37,648 bases of DNA. Origin: DATLYB01 sp964502525 (GTDB taxonomy: Bacteria; Bacteroidota; Bacteroidia; Chitinophagales; CAIOSU01). This document shows positions 7,659-14,892 of the stretch, piece by piece. Position numbers and translations under genes: made by a program. The notes below the pieces were generated by a model. It saw only the letters and a list, made by a program, of their open reading frames with translations, did not search any database and was not told where the DNA came from. The stretch is from positions 1 to 37,648 of the forward strand of contig CAZCXH010000029.1 in the NCBI GenBank assembly GCA_964502525.1, written 5' to 3'. Position 1 is the first letter of the stretch, and every line of letters starts with the position of its first letter.

Positions 7659-8645
7659 TCACAATTCATAACTCTTTAAGCTCTTTTTCAGATTATCGGC
7701 AACCTCTTTCGCCAGGCCGTCCGGTTTCAACACCTTCACGTCTTTGCCAAAGCTTAGCAGCAGCGACACCAATTTGCGGTTGGGTATCAATTCGAGCTGA
7801 ATCTTCAATCCCTTTGAATTATTGGCGAGCTGTTGCTGTGAACCGTGAAGCGGCTTGGTGGTGATATAAGGCGCGCGGTCGGGACGGAACCATAGCATAA
7901 TTTTCTCAACCGCCTTACCCTCGGGAACAGAGACACCGATGATGTTTTTGAAATAATCTTCCTTATTGAAAAAGGTGTTCGGGATAAACGCGACATTCGT
8001 CACTTTGATCATTTGCATCCTGTCAAGCGCAAGGTTGGATACTTTCCCGATCCGCTCATCATAGCCGAACAGAAACCAGCGGTCGTTGTATTCCTTCAGC
8101 AGGTAGGGATGAAGGATGATTTCCTTCGGCTCCTTTTCACGGAAGCTTTGATAGCGGACCTTCAGAACATTGCGATTGTAAATCGCCTTGTACAAATCCC
8201 CAAGATGCTCCTGCCCTAGTGTTTCCACGGGGGACTGGAACTCGATGACATTCATTTCCCTTCCATAGCCCGTTTCGATGCGTGACTCCAGCTTGTGAAT
8301 CACCGGGTCAAGTTCTTCCGACAGATGCAGCCCCTTGATGTTTTTCAAAGCTGAAACAGCCTGCTTCAGCAAATTGATCTCATCGTCATTAAACGGCAAT
8401 TTGGTGATGGAGAACTCCTTGTCAGAATAAAAGTAATGTCCGTGTTTGCAAACGATTGGCGCGTCATAGCCATCCGGCTGAGCGCTGCGCATGTATTGAA
8501 TGTCATACTGAAGGGTTCTCTTGCTCACGCTGATCCCGAGAATTCGCAGACACTTCTCCTGAAGAAATTTTATGGTGCATTTTCCCGAGCGCAGGCACTC
8601 GTCAAGAATTTTGTGACGAGCTCTTGCTTCTTTTACCACGGGCAT
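7659..8645 (-). CDS. WYL-domain transcriptional regulator
   Basis: The 328-residue protein has an N-terminal winged-helix DNA-binding part (residues 1-75, S-K-R-T-L-Q-Y-D-I near 41-49), a linker, and a WYL-type domain in the middle (about 145-225: V-R-Y-Q-S-F-R then D-R-W-F-L-F-G-Y-D). A C-terminal WCX-like extension follows. WYL proteins bind nucleotides or nucleic-acid ligands and often control DNA-damage responses and defence islands. Length and order are normal for Bacteroidota members. The ATG at 8645 is preceded by A/T-rich DNA that includes TATTTTTA, close to a -7 box. Its position beside the HNH/DUF4407/ATPase run suggests, without proving, control of nearby accessory genes. Confidence 0.85.
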   Translation of the reverse strand: MPVVKEARARHKILDECLRSGKCTIKFLQEKCLRILGISVSKRTLQYDIQYMRSAQPDGYDAPIVCKHGHYFYSDKEFSITKLPFNDDEINLLKQAVSALKNIKGLHLSEELDPVIHKLESRIETGYGREMNVIEFQSPVETLGQEHLGDLYKAIYNRNVLKVRYQSFREKEPKEIILHPYLLKEYNDRWFLFGYDERIGKVSNLALDRMQMIKVTNVAFIPNTFFNKEDYFKNIIGVSVPEGKAVEKIMLWFRPDRAPYITTKPLHGSQQQLANNSKGLKIQLELIPNRKLVSLLLSFGKDVKVLKPDGLAKEVADNLKKSLKSYEL

Positions 8646-8725
8646 GATTGGTACGAATTAATGTAAAAATATTCAATGCGGCCATGCCTGGGCATGAAAA
8701 TCATCGCTTATCGCTGTGGAATAGA

Positions 8726-8761
8726 TTTTACAATTTTGGAGTTGAATTCCAAATCTGTAAA
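8726..8761. repeat. 36-bp imperfect palindrome, copy 1
   Basis: This 36-base sequence is identical to 10112-10147. Its two 18-base halves pair at 14 positions, with TTTACA at each outer end. The two copies bracket the DUF4143 ATPase gene and are in the same orientation. This copy is 12 bp from the remnant of a second ATPase 3' end and about 80 bp upstream of the WYL gene. Confidence 0.85.
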
Positions 8762-8773
8762 AACGCCAGGGTT

Positions 8774-8812
8774 TCATATCTCAGCAGCATTCATCCATGA
8801 AACCACTCTTCC
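8774..8812 (-). pseudogene. 3'-end remnant of a DUF4143 ATPase gene
   Basis: Bases 8777-8812 repeat 8936-8971 exactly over 36 bp. The repeated part encodes V-V-S-W-M-N-A-A-E-I, the last residues of the intact ATPase. In this copy the next codon is TGA (8774-8776) instead of the Val-TAG of the intact gene. Nothing else of the gene is present. It is a leftover of a tandem copy or of a recombination event. Confidence 0.75.
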
Positions 8813-8814
8813 CC

Positions 8815-8881
8815 CAGTTCCCGCCAGTCTTCTGCGGCAGCCTTGAGCAATGCTGACTGGTGGGTTTAGTTGGCGGAACTG
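8815..8881. repeat. 67-nt imperfect hairpin between ATPase tail copies
   Basis: CAGTTCCCGCCA at 8815-8826 can pair with TGGCGGAACTG at 8871-8881 (one bulge), with further pairing inside. TTTTC follows on the plus strand. It fills most of the gap between the remnant tail and the intact ATPase gene, and could be a small inserted repeat or a terminator. Confidence 0.4.
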
Positions 8882-8929
8882 TTTTCACTTCCCGCAGCAC
8901 AAGCTATGAAACGTAGTCAAAGTGCCTTC

Positions 8930-10090
8930 CTAAACTATCTCAGCAGCATTCATCCATGAAACCACTCTTCCGTGCTTGCGCTTTTGATTGTCATCTCCGC
9001 CATACAGCAAATAGCTGTATGAAGTTTTCCCCTTGCTGAGTTGGTTGTAATAGTTCAATCCCCTGAAAAAATCATCGCTGATGGTCTTTCCGGCCTTTAT
9101 CTCCACGGGTTTCAGCCTGCCGCTTTCTTCCGCAAGCAGGTCAATTTCGTTGCCGGTGTTGTCGCGCCAAAAGTAGAGGCGCGGACGCTCGCCCCGGTTC
9201 AGCCTGTTTTTCATCATGTCGGCAACCATCATGTTTTCAAAAAGCGCGCCCTTGGCGTAATGCGTCTGCAACTGCTTTTTGTTTTGAATGCCGAGCAGAT
9301 AAGCGGCAATGCCCGTGTCGGTGAAATAAAGCTTCGGGGTTTTCACAAGCCGTTTGTTAAAGTTTTTGTGATGCGGCTGCAGCAGAAAAATAACAAAGCT
9401 TGTTTCGAGCACGGAGAGCCACTGCCTTATCGTCTTATTATCGCGCGCAACGCTGTTGGCGATGGCGTTCACATTCAGCATCTGCCCGGCATGTCCCGCG
9501 CAGAGGTTCAGGAACAGTTGGAATGAGTTCAAATCGCGCACATTCACCACCTGCCTGACATCGCGTTCAACATAGGTGCTGATATAGCCGGGATAAAACT
9601 CGGATGGGGAAAGTTTCCGGTCGTACAGGCGCGGATAAAATCCCGTGAGCAGCGTGTCCTCATAATCCTTCAGCGGCAGCTTCCCTTTTTTCAACTCTGC
9701 GATGCTGAAGGGAAGCAGATTGAAAATCGCCACCCTTCCCGCGAGGCTCTGCGATATTTTTTCAAGCAACAGGAAATTCTGCGAACCTGTCAGGATGAAT
9801 TGTCCCGCTTTCCCTGATTCATCGGTTATTGCCTGGATGTAAGAGAACAACTCCGGCACATATTGGGCTTCATCAATGATGACGCCCTTTGTGAACCGGG
9901 CTAAAAAGTTGTTCGGATCGCTGGCGGCAAACGCCCTGTTCTCCGGAGTTTCCAGGTTGACATAATCATACCTGGGGAAACTCATTTTGGCAAGCGTGGT
10001 CTTGCCGCTTTGCCGGGGACCGGTAATGGTCAGCACCGGCATTTTGGAAGCCATCCTGACAACCTTAGCCCGCAATTCACGGTTCACCAT
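8930..10090 (-). CDS. ATP-binding protein, AAA_14 plus DUF4143
   Basis: The 386-residue protein has a P-loop G-P-R-Q-S-G-K-T-T at 24-32, a Walker B-like V-I-I-D-E-A-Q-Y-V-P at about 93-102, and an arginine-containing AAA core up to about residue 160. A DUF4143 domain follows in the C-terminal half, with F-E-N-M-M-V-A-D-M near 290 and a PD-(D/E)XK-like core (E-I-D-L-L-A-E then P-V-E-I-K-A-G-K) near 315-340. The biochemical role of this very common prokaryotic family is unclear. Start is ATG 10090, only 4 bp after a perfect TAACTTTG -7 box, so the leader is very short. The gene is bracketed by two copies of a 36-bp palindrome, and its last 11 codons are duplicated downstream. Copying or mobility of the whole cassette is plausible. 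Confidence 0.88.
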   Translation of the reverse strand: MVNRELRAKVVRMASKMPVLTITGPRQSGKTTLAKMSFPRYDYVNLETPENRAFAASDPNNFLARFTKGVIIDEAQYVPELFSYIQAITDESGKAGQFILTGSQNFLLLEKISQSLAGRVAIFNLLPFSIAELKKGKLPLKDYEDTLLTGFYPRLYDRKLSPSEFYPGYISTYVERDVRQVVNVRDLNSFQLFLNLCAGHAGQMLNVNAIANSVARDNKTIRQWLSVLETSFVIFLLQPHHKNFNKRLVKTPKLYFTDTGIAAYLLGIQNKKQLQTHYAKGALFENMMVADMMKNRLNRGERPRLYFWRDNTGNEIDLLAEESGRLKPVEIKAGKTISDDFFRGLNYYNQLSKGKTSYSYLLYGGDDNQKRKHGRVVSWMNAAEIV

Positions 10091-10094
10091 GCGG

Positions 10095-10102
10095 CAAAGT
10101 TA
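10095..10102 (-). promoter_or_regulatory. -7 promoter box for DUF4143 ATPase
   Basis: On the minus strand TAACTTTG matches the Bacteroidota -7 consensus TAnnTTTG at all fixed positions and is followed by CCGC and the ATG. The 36-bp palindrome begins 9 bp upstream, covering the -33 zone, so a protein bound there would affect initiation. Confidence 0.6.
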
Positions 10103-10111
10103 CAAAATGAC

Positions 10112-10147
10112 TTTTACAATTTTGGAGTTGAATTCCAAATCTGTAAA
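10112..10147. repeat. 36-bp imperfect palindrome, copy 2
   Basis: Identical to 8726-8761. It lies 21 bp upstream of the DUF4143 ATPase start and overlaps the place expected for the -33 promoter element. Its right part (TCCAAATCTG, 10133-10142) is also found at 11269-11278 upstream of the full BNR gene. It may therefore be the boundary of a duplicated segment. Confidence 0.85.
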
Positions 10148-10211
10148 GATTAAGGAATGATGGCTTTGTTGTACTTCCTTCCTAACTTTATTACTTCCTG
10201 AAACCTGTGTC

Positions 10212-10437
10212 ATGAAACTCCCTTTACTTTCAACCTTTACGGTTTGTTTTCTCATCTCCCAACCCCGCCTCTTTCCAATCCCGCGAATCAAATGAGATTT
10301 ATGTGGGTTGCGACATGACGGAACTGTTTCACACCACCGACATGGGCGCGCACTGGAGTCCGTTGCATTTCAAGAAAATCCAGGGCAGGCATGATTCGTA
10401 CGTGTCGTTCACCAGCGACCAGAGCATCTGCTGCTAC
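10212..10437 (+). pseudogene. truncated 5' copy of the BNR/Asp-box secreted protein gene
   Basis: From about 10131 to 10437 the sequence closely follows 11266-11615, the leader and first codons of the 927-aa BNR gene (same ATG context, signal peptide start and D-M-T-E-L-F-H-T-T-D-M-G segment). This copy lacks 47 bp, which corresponds exactly to loss between two CAATCCCGCG repeats seen in the full gene at 11418 and 11465. It has also lost one A in an A run. The two changes leave an early stop after about 27 codons. Similarity ends near GCATCTGC at 10430. It is a decayed partial duplication. Confidence 0.85.
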
Positions 10438-10531
10438 GATTGCAGTAGTGCAATCCAATGAAAAAATCATTTCCGCAACTAATGGGAACGCGGGCTGGCA
10501 GCGTCAGGAAAGCAAACCCTGGTAGCGAATT

Positions 10532-10871
10532 TTATTCTTCCAGGCTCTTGTTCAGTTCCTTGACAACCTTCTCAAGCGGCTCTAAATCCTGCCGGATGGT
10601 ATCCCAAACCAGGTACAAGTCAACTCCGAAATATTCATGAATCAGGATGTTTCTCATGCCGGAAATATCTTTCCAGCTTATCTCCGGAAATTTTGTTTTC
10701 AACTCAGGTGAAATATTCTTAATGGCTTCTCCGATAACCTGAAACTGATGGATGACCGCTTTGCGTCTTCACATCCTTCAGGAAATCCTCACGGCTCATA
10801 TTTTCAACGAAGTTGCGGATGTGGTGAATCGCTGACAGAATATCTTTCAGATACAATTCCTGCTTCCTCAT
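10532..10871 (-). pseudogene. hepT: HepT-like (DUF86) toxin gene with frameshift
   Basis: Reading the minus strand from ATG at 10871 gives M-R-K-Q-E-L-Y-L-K-D-I-L-S-A-I, a typical HepT start, up to V-K-T-Q near 10765. There the frame shifts by one, and the rest continues as A-V-I-H-Q-F-Q-V-I-G-E-A and then R-N-I-L-I-H-E-Y, the RX4HXY motif of HEPN ribonucleases, ending at 10532. HepT is the toxin partner of MntA-type nucleotidyltransferases, and the ATG overlaps the mntA stop (ATGA). The break is one extra base or two missing ones at about 10758-10766. It could be genuine inactivation or an assembly error. Confidence 0.8.
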
Positions 10872-11158
10872 ATCCTCACCAGGTCATTTTCAATCAGCGG
10901 CTTTAGTTCTTTTTTTAAAGCCCTTTCAGAAACCACATCCGCCTTTATCCCAAGTTTATCATTCAGATAGTTTATCAGGCCTCCGAGGGTAAACAGGGTT
11001 GCTCCGATGTCAAAGCGCACCAGTATGTCAACATCGCTTTCGGACGTCTGCTCCCCCCGGCTGTAGGAGCCAAACACACCCATAACATCTGCCTTATATT
11101 GGCGATGAATAAATTCTTTGTTTTCCCTGAGGGTTTTTATGATCTCATTGAGATTCAT
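10868..11158 (-). CDS. mntA: MntA-like nucleotidyltransferase antitoxin
   Basis: The 96-residue protein has the minimal nucleotidyltransferase signature G-S-Y-S-R-G at 30-35 followed by S-D-V-D-I-L-V at 41-47. MntA antitoxins AMPylate HepT to neutralise it. I chose the ATG at 11158 over the TTG at 11167 because a perfect -7 box (TATTTTTG) covers the TTG. The gene overlaps the downstream hepT by 4 bp, the usual arrangement. The antitoxin is intact while its toxin is frameshifted. This is one of three MNT genes in the window. Confidence 0.88.
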   Translation of the reverse strand: MNLNEIIKTLRENKEFIHRQYKADVMGVFGSYSRGEQTSESDVDILVRFDIGATLFTLGGLINYLNDKLGIKADVVSERALKKELKPLIENDLVRI

Positions 11159-11164
11159 CCTTAT

Positions 11165-11172
11165 CAAAAATA
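11165..11172 (-). promoter_or_regulatory. -7 promoter box for mntA/hepT module
   Basis: On the minus strand TATTTTTG fits TAnnTTTG exactly and lies 6 bp before ATG 11158. No TTTG is seen at the normal -33 distance, so the match rests on one element. Confidence 0.45.
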
Positions 11173-11348
11173 CGCTTTGTGAGAGGCAAATTTAGGGATT
11201 GCTGATTTGATGATGAGCGGATGAGCCGATGAGATGATCACTTCCTCTCCCTTAATAGGGGTGTTCAATCCAAATCTGCAGAGGTTTTTCAGGCTGATGA
11301 CCTTGTTGCGTTTCCTTCCTAACTTTATTACTTTCTGAAACCTGTGCC

Positions 11349-14132
11349 ATGAAACTTTCCCTTCTCTCCGGCTTTACGATTTGGTTTCTCATTTCATCCG
11401 CCCAGCCCGCCTCCTTCCAATCCCGCGGCATTGGCGGAGGAGGAGCTTTGTTTTGTCCGAGCATCAATCCCGCGAATCAAAATGAGATTTATGTGGGATG
11501 CGACATGACGGAGTTATTTCACACCACCGACATGGGCGCGCACTGGACCCCGTTGCATTTCAAAAAAATTCAGGGCGGGCATGATTCGTACGTGTCGTTC
11601 ACCAGCGACCCGAACATCCGCTATGCCGTTGATTATTCCACCATCAATAATGTTGATATGATCCGTCCGGTGAAAAGCACCGATGGCGGACAAACGTGGA
11701 ACGTGCTTGCGGGAAACCCCTATTCCACCCAGCCTGACCTTCTGCGGGTGATCGGTTTCAGCAATCCGAACTATGTCATGCTGGCTGATTACGGCACCAT
11801 TTATTTTTCAAATACAGGTGGAAATTCATTCACGCAGATTCATACGGCTGTCAGCAATGGTGCGGGCAATCACATTGCGGGAGTTTACTACAACGGAAGC
11901 ATTATCTACATTGCTACCAACGATGGTATCATCTGCTCTACCAATGGCGGCAGTTCGTTTTTCAATATGGCAACTTCCGGAATACCTTCGGGAGAATATA
12001 TTTTATCCTTTGCCGGAGCCAAAGAAGGCAGCACGATGCGCTTTGTATGCCTCACTTCAACGAGCGTGTGGGCGGGCTTCCAATATGGCAGTGATTATTG
12101 GGGCACTCTGAGCGGAATTTATACGATGGACAATGAAAGCCGCGTGTGGTCTCCCAAAATGGGTGGTATTGCTGTAGGAACAGATTTTCCGGTGCTGGTT
12201 GGCATGGCTGAAAATGACATTGATACCATGTTCATCTCTGGCGGAAGTTCATCGGGCAGCCCCATTGTGATGCGCTCGATTGGCAGCGGCAACTGGACGC
12301 ACGTTTTTCTCACCGGCAATAACCAGAACATTTACACCGGCTGGGCGGGACAGAATGGCGACAAGCAGTGGACCTTTCCCGAATCGCCATTCGGATTTCA
12401 GGTGTGCCCGGGCAATTCCGATATGGCAATTATCACCACGTATTCCGACATTCATGTTACGACCGATGGGGGCGCAACATGGCATCAAAAATATTTGGAT
12501 GCAGCGGATGAAAACCCTGCCAACGCGCAAACTCCCAAGCAGAAAAAATATCACGGCATCGGCTTGGAGAATACCACCAACTGGCAGGTGATGTGGCTCG
12601 ATTCCAACAACATCATGAGCGCATTCAGCGACATCTGCGGGGTGATGAGCGATGACGCGGGCGCAAGCTGGAAATTTATTCCGAGCCTCAATTCCAATTC
12701 CACGTACCGCATTGTGAAACATGCGAACGGAAAAATTTACGCCTGCACCTCCAACATCCATGACCTATATCAAACCACGCGCATCTATGATTTGCAAATT
12801 AACGCTGGAAACGGAGCCATTTGGGTGAGCGACAACAATGGAGCGAGTTTCACTTCGATTCATGCGTTTGGCAATAACAACGGAGTTCCCGTGTGGATCG
12901 CGCTCGACCCGACCAATGCCGACCGCATGTATGCTGCCATTGCCCACAGCGACACTGCCAAAGGTGGAATCTGGAAAACCGAAAACCTCAGCGCTGGCGC
13001 TGCTTCCACCTGGACGCGCTGCAAAGCACCTCCCCGAACGGAAGGACACGCATTCAATATTAATGTGCTGGATAATGGAGATTTGGTGGTGAGTTTTTCA
13101 GCTCGCAAACCCACGAGCGGAACATCGTTTACTCAAAGCTCTGGCGTTTTTTATTCTACCAATCAAGGCGCAAGCTGGAGCGACAGGACGGACAACAGAA
13201 TGAAGTATTATACAAAAGATGTTGTGATTGACCCGAATGATTCAACCGGCAGTACCTGGTATGCGTGTGCTTTCTTTGCCTGGGGTAATGCAAGTGGCAA
13301 TGCTCCCGGGCTTTACAAAACCACCAACAAAGGCTTGAACTGGCAACTGATTCTGCCGGATTTGCATGTAAATTCCTGCACATTCAATCCATCGAACCCG
13401 GATGAGTTGTACGTCACCACCGAAGCAGACGGCTTGTGGTTTTCAACGGACATCAACTCGGCAACACCCACTTTTTCATTGGTGGACGCTTATGATTTCC
13501 GCCACCCGGTGCGCGTGTTTTTCAATCCATACAAGCCAACGGAAATGTGGGTGAGCGCCTTCGGCAACGGGATGAAGGTTGGCAATATTGACAATGATGA
13601 AGTGACGATTTCTGGCGGCATCTTTACGGAAAGCGGTGAACCGGTTCCATCGGTCACGGTGAACCTGACGGGTGATGTAACCGGCAATTTCGTTACAGGT
13701 AATGACGGACTGTATTCATTCACGGTTCCTGCCGGTGGCGGCTATGCGATCACTCCATCAAAGAGCAATGACGTTACCGCCAACAACGGCATCTCCACCC
13801 TCGACATCATTATGATTCAGAAGCAAGTTCTGAGCATTGATTCATTGGACTCCCCTTACAAAATCATCGCGGCTGATGTGAACGGATCGCAAACCGTTTC
13901 AACACTGGACATCGTGCTGATGCGAACGGTGATCCTCGGAAACGCGCAAGCCTTTCCGAACGGCAGGCTGTGGGAATTTGCGAGAAGCGATTACATTTTT
14001 GATAATCAGAATATCTTCTCATTCGAGAAGAGCAGGACCTACAACAACCTCTCGCAAAATCAAACGAACCAGAATTTCATTGGAATAAAGCTGGGTGATG
14101 TGAATGGAAATTGGGATAGCGGGATTCCATGA
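11349..14132 (+). CDS. secreted Asp-box (BNR/sialidase-type beta-propeller) protein with dockerin-like C-terminus
   Basis: The 927-residue protein begins with a signal peptide (M-K-L-S-L-L-S-G-F-T-I-W-F-L-I, cleavage likely near residue 20). Many Asp-box turns S/T-x-D-x-G-x-T/S-W follow, for example T-D-G-G-Q-T-W, D-D-A-G-A-S-W, T-D-G-G-A-T-W, T-N-Q-G-A-S-W and N-K-G-L-N-W. Such repeats form beta-propellers in sialidases, xyloglucanases and sortilin-like proteins; which activity applies here cannot be told. After about residue 755 come a small Ig/carboxypeptidase-regulatory-like domain and two dockerin-like segments (S-T-L-D-I-I-M-I-Q and A-D-V-N-G-S-Q-T-V-S-T-L-D-I-V) near 815-855. The end is G-D-V-N-G-N-W with no obvious T9SS sorting domain. 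The gene lies between two mntA/hepT modules, and a truncated copy of its 5' end is at 10212. Confidence 0.85.
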   Translation: MKLSLLSGFTIWFLISSAQPASFQSRGIGGGGALFCPSINPANQNEIYVGCDMTELFHTTDMGAHWTPLHFKKIQGGHDSYVSFTSDPNIRYAVDYSTINNVDMIRPVKSTDGGQTWNVLAGNPYSTQPDLLRVIGFSNPNYVMLADYGTIYFSNTGGNSFTQIHTAVSNGAGNHIAGVYYNGSIIYIATNDGIICSTNGGSSFFNMATSGIPSGEYILSFAGAKEGSTMRFVCLTSTSVWAGFQYGSDYWGTLSGIYTMDNESRVWSPKMGGIAVGTDFPVLVGMAENDIDTMFISGGSSSGSPIVMRSIGSGNWTHVFLTGNNQNIYTGWAGQNGDKQWTFPESPFGFQVCPGNSDMAIITTYSDIHVTTDGGATWHQKYLDAADENPANAQTPKQKKYHGIGLENTTNWQVMWLDSNNIMSAFSDICGVMSDDAGASWKFIPSLNSNSTYRIVKHANGKIYACTSNIHDLYQTTRIYDLQINAGNGAIWVSDNNGASFTSIHAFGNNNGVPVWIALDPTNADRMYAAIAHSDTAKGGIWKTENLSAGAASTWTRCKAPPRTEGHAFNINVLDNGDLVVSFSARKPTSGTSFTQSSGVFYSTNQGASWSDRTDNRMKYYTKDVVIDPNDSTGSTWYACAFFAWGNASGNAPGLYKTTNKGLNWQLILPDLHVNSCTFNPSNPDELYVTTEADGLWFSTDINSATPTFSLVDAYDFRHPVRVFFNPYKPTEMWVSAFGNGMKVGNIDNDEVTISGGIFTESGEPVPSVTVNLTGDVTGNFVTGNDGLYSFTVPAGGGYAITPSKSNDVTANNGISTLDIIMIQKQVLSIDSLDSPYKIIAADVNGSQTVSTLDIVLMRTVILGNAQAFPNGRLWEFARSDYIFDNQNIFSFEKSRTYNNLSQNQTNQNFIGIKLGDVNGNWDSGIP

Positions 14133-14149
14133 AACTGAATTCAGTTTCC

Positions 14150-14507
14150 TTATTTTTCTAATTCGCTTAAAACCAACTTCAAATCCGCGAGGTTTGTCGG
14201 CAAATGAGTTGTAATTAATTCCCACACCTTAGCCATATCAACCGAGAAGTAAATGTGGACTACGATAATCCGGAAGTTCGCCATGTCTCGCCAAGGAATG
14301 CGGGGATACCTCTTCTGAATTTCCTCACTGATATGGTTAGCCGCTTCTCCAACTATTTGCAGGTTCAGCAGCACCGCATCTTTTACCAATTCATCACTCT
14401 CAAATCCCGCAAAATCCAGGTTCTTCGTATAAGTCAAAACTTTCTCCATGGCAGTATATCATATCCTCAACATACAACGACTGCGATCTTTTATTCTTCT
14501 CAGTCAA
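14150..14507 (-). pseudogene. hepT: HepT-like (DUF86) toxin gene with N-terminal frameshift
   Basis: From 14449 downward the frame encodes M-E-K-V-L-T-Y-T-K-N, V-G-E-A, and R-I-I-V-V-H-I-Y, the RX4HXY catalytic motif of HepT/HEPN RNases. HepT proteins normally have about 15-20 more N-terminal residues. These are found in another frame, from TTG 14507 to 14451, as Q-S-L-Y-V-E-D-M-I-Y-C. Joining the two needs removal of one base in the GG at 14450-14451. The N-terminal part overlaps the mntA stop by 8 bp, as expected for the pair. Either the toxin is broken, or translation starts internally at 14449 and gives a shortened protein. Confidence 0.7.
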
Positions 14508-14796
14508 TGTAAACCACCTGTTTTAATACCTGTTCCTTGATTCGCGGCTTTAGGGACTCTTTCGTGGTGATGTCAACTTTTGTATGAAGCTGTTGTTCAA
14601 AAAAGGCAGGCAGGCTGAAATATGCCCAACCCAAGGGTTTGGTAAGTTCAACTATTAAGTCCACATCGCTTTTTTCATCCTGCGCGTTAATGGCGTAAGA
14701 GCCAAATATGGCGATACGGCTTATGCCGAATTTTTCGTAAAGCAAAGGCTTTAATTCCTTAATCTTTTTGAATAGTTGTTGTTGGGTGTAGAGCAT
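14500..14796 (-). CDS. mntA: MntA-like nucleotidyltransferase antitoxin
   Basis: The 98-residue protein has the nucleotidyltransferase signature F-G-S-Y-A at 31-35 and K-S-D-V-D-L-I-V at 42-49, the metal- and NTP-binding residues of MNT antitoxins. It precedes and overlaps the damaged hepT at 14150-14507. The sequence differs clearly from the first mntA (10868-11158), so the two modules were probably acquired separately and are not a local duplication. It is intact from ATG 14796 to TGA 14500. Confidence 0.88.
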   Translation of the reverse strand: MLYTQQQLFKKIKELKPLLYEKFGISRIAIFGSYAINAQDEKSDVDLIVELTKPLGWAYFSLPAFFEQQLHTKVDITTKESLKPRIKEQVLKQVVYID

Positions 14797-14892
14797 TATA
14801 AATGAATTTTCTTAGTAGTGAAGTTAGCACTGAAAAACGGATACCGGATAAGAACGAGATTCAGGGATGCCGAGTACCACCATAGTAGGATT

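Noticed and set aside
9041..9526. 161-codon plus-strand frame inside the DUF4143 ATPase gene
   Set aside because: Antisense to a strongly supported gene; its composition follows the complement of the ATPase codons and no motif is recognisable.
11252..11467. 71-codon minus-strand frame over the BNR gene start
   Set aside because: It is the complement of the BNR leader and signal peptide region; the similarity to the minus-strand frame at 10100-10291 only reflects the duplicated DNA.
12249..12761. 170-codon minus-strand frame inside the BNR gene
   Set aside because: Shadow of a well-supported secreted protein gene; no domain, no promoter.
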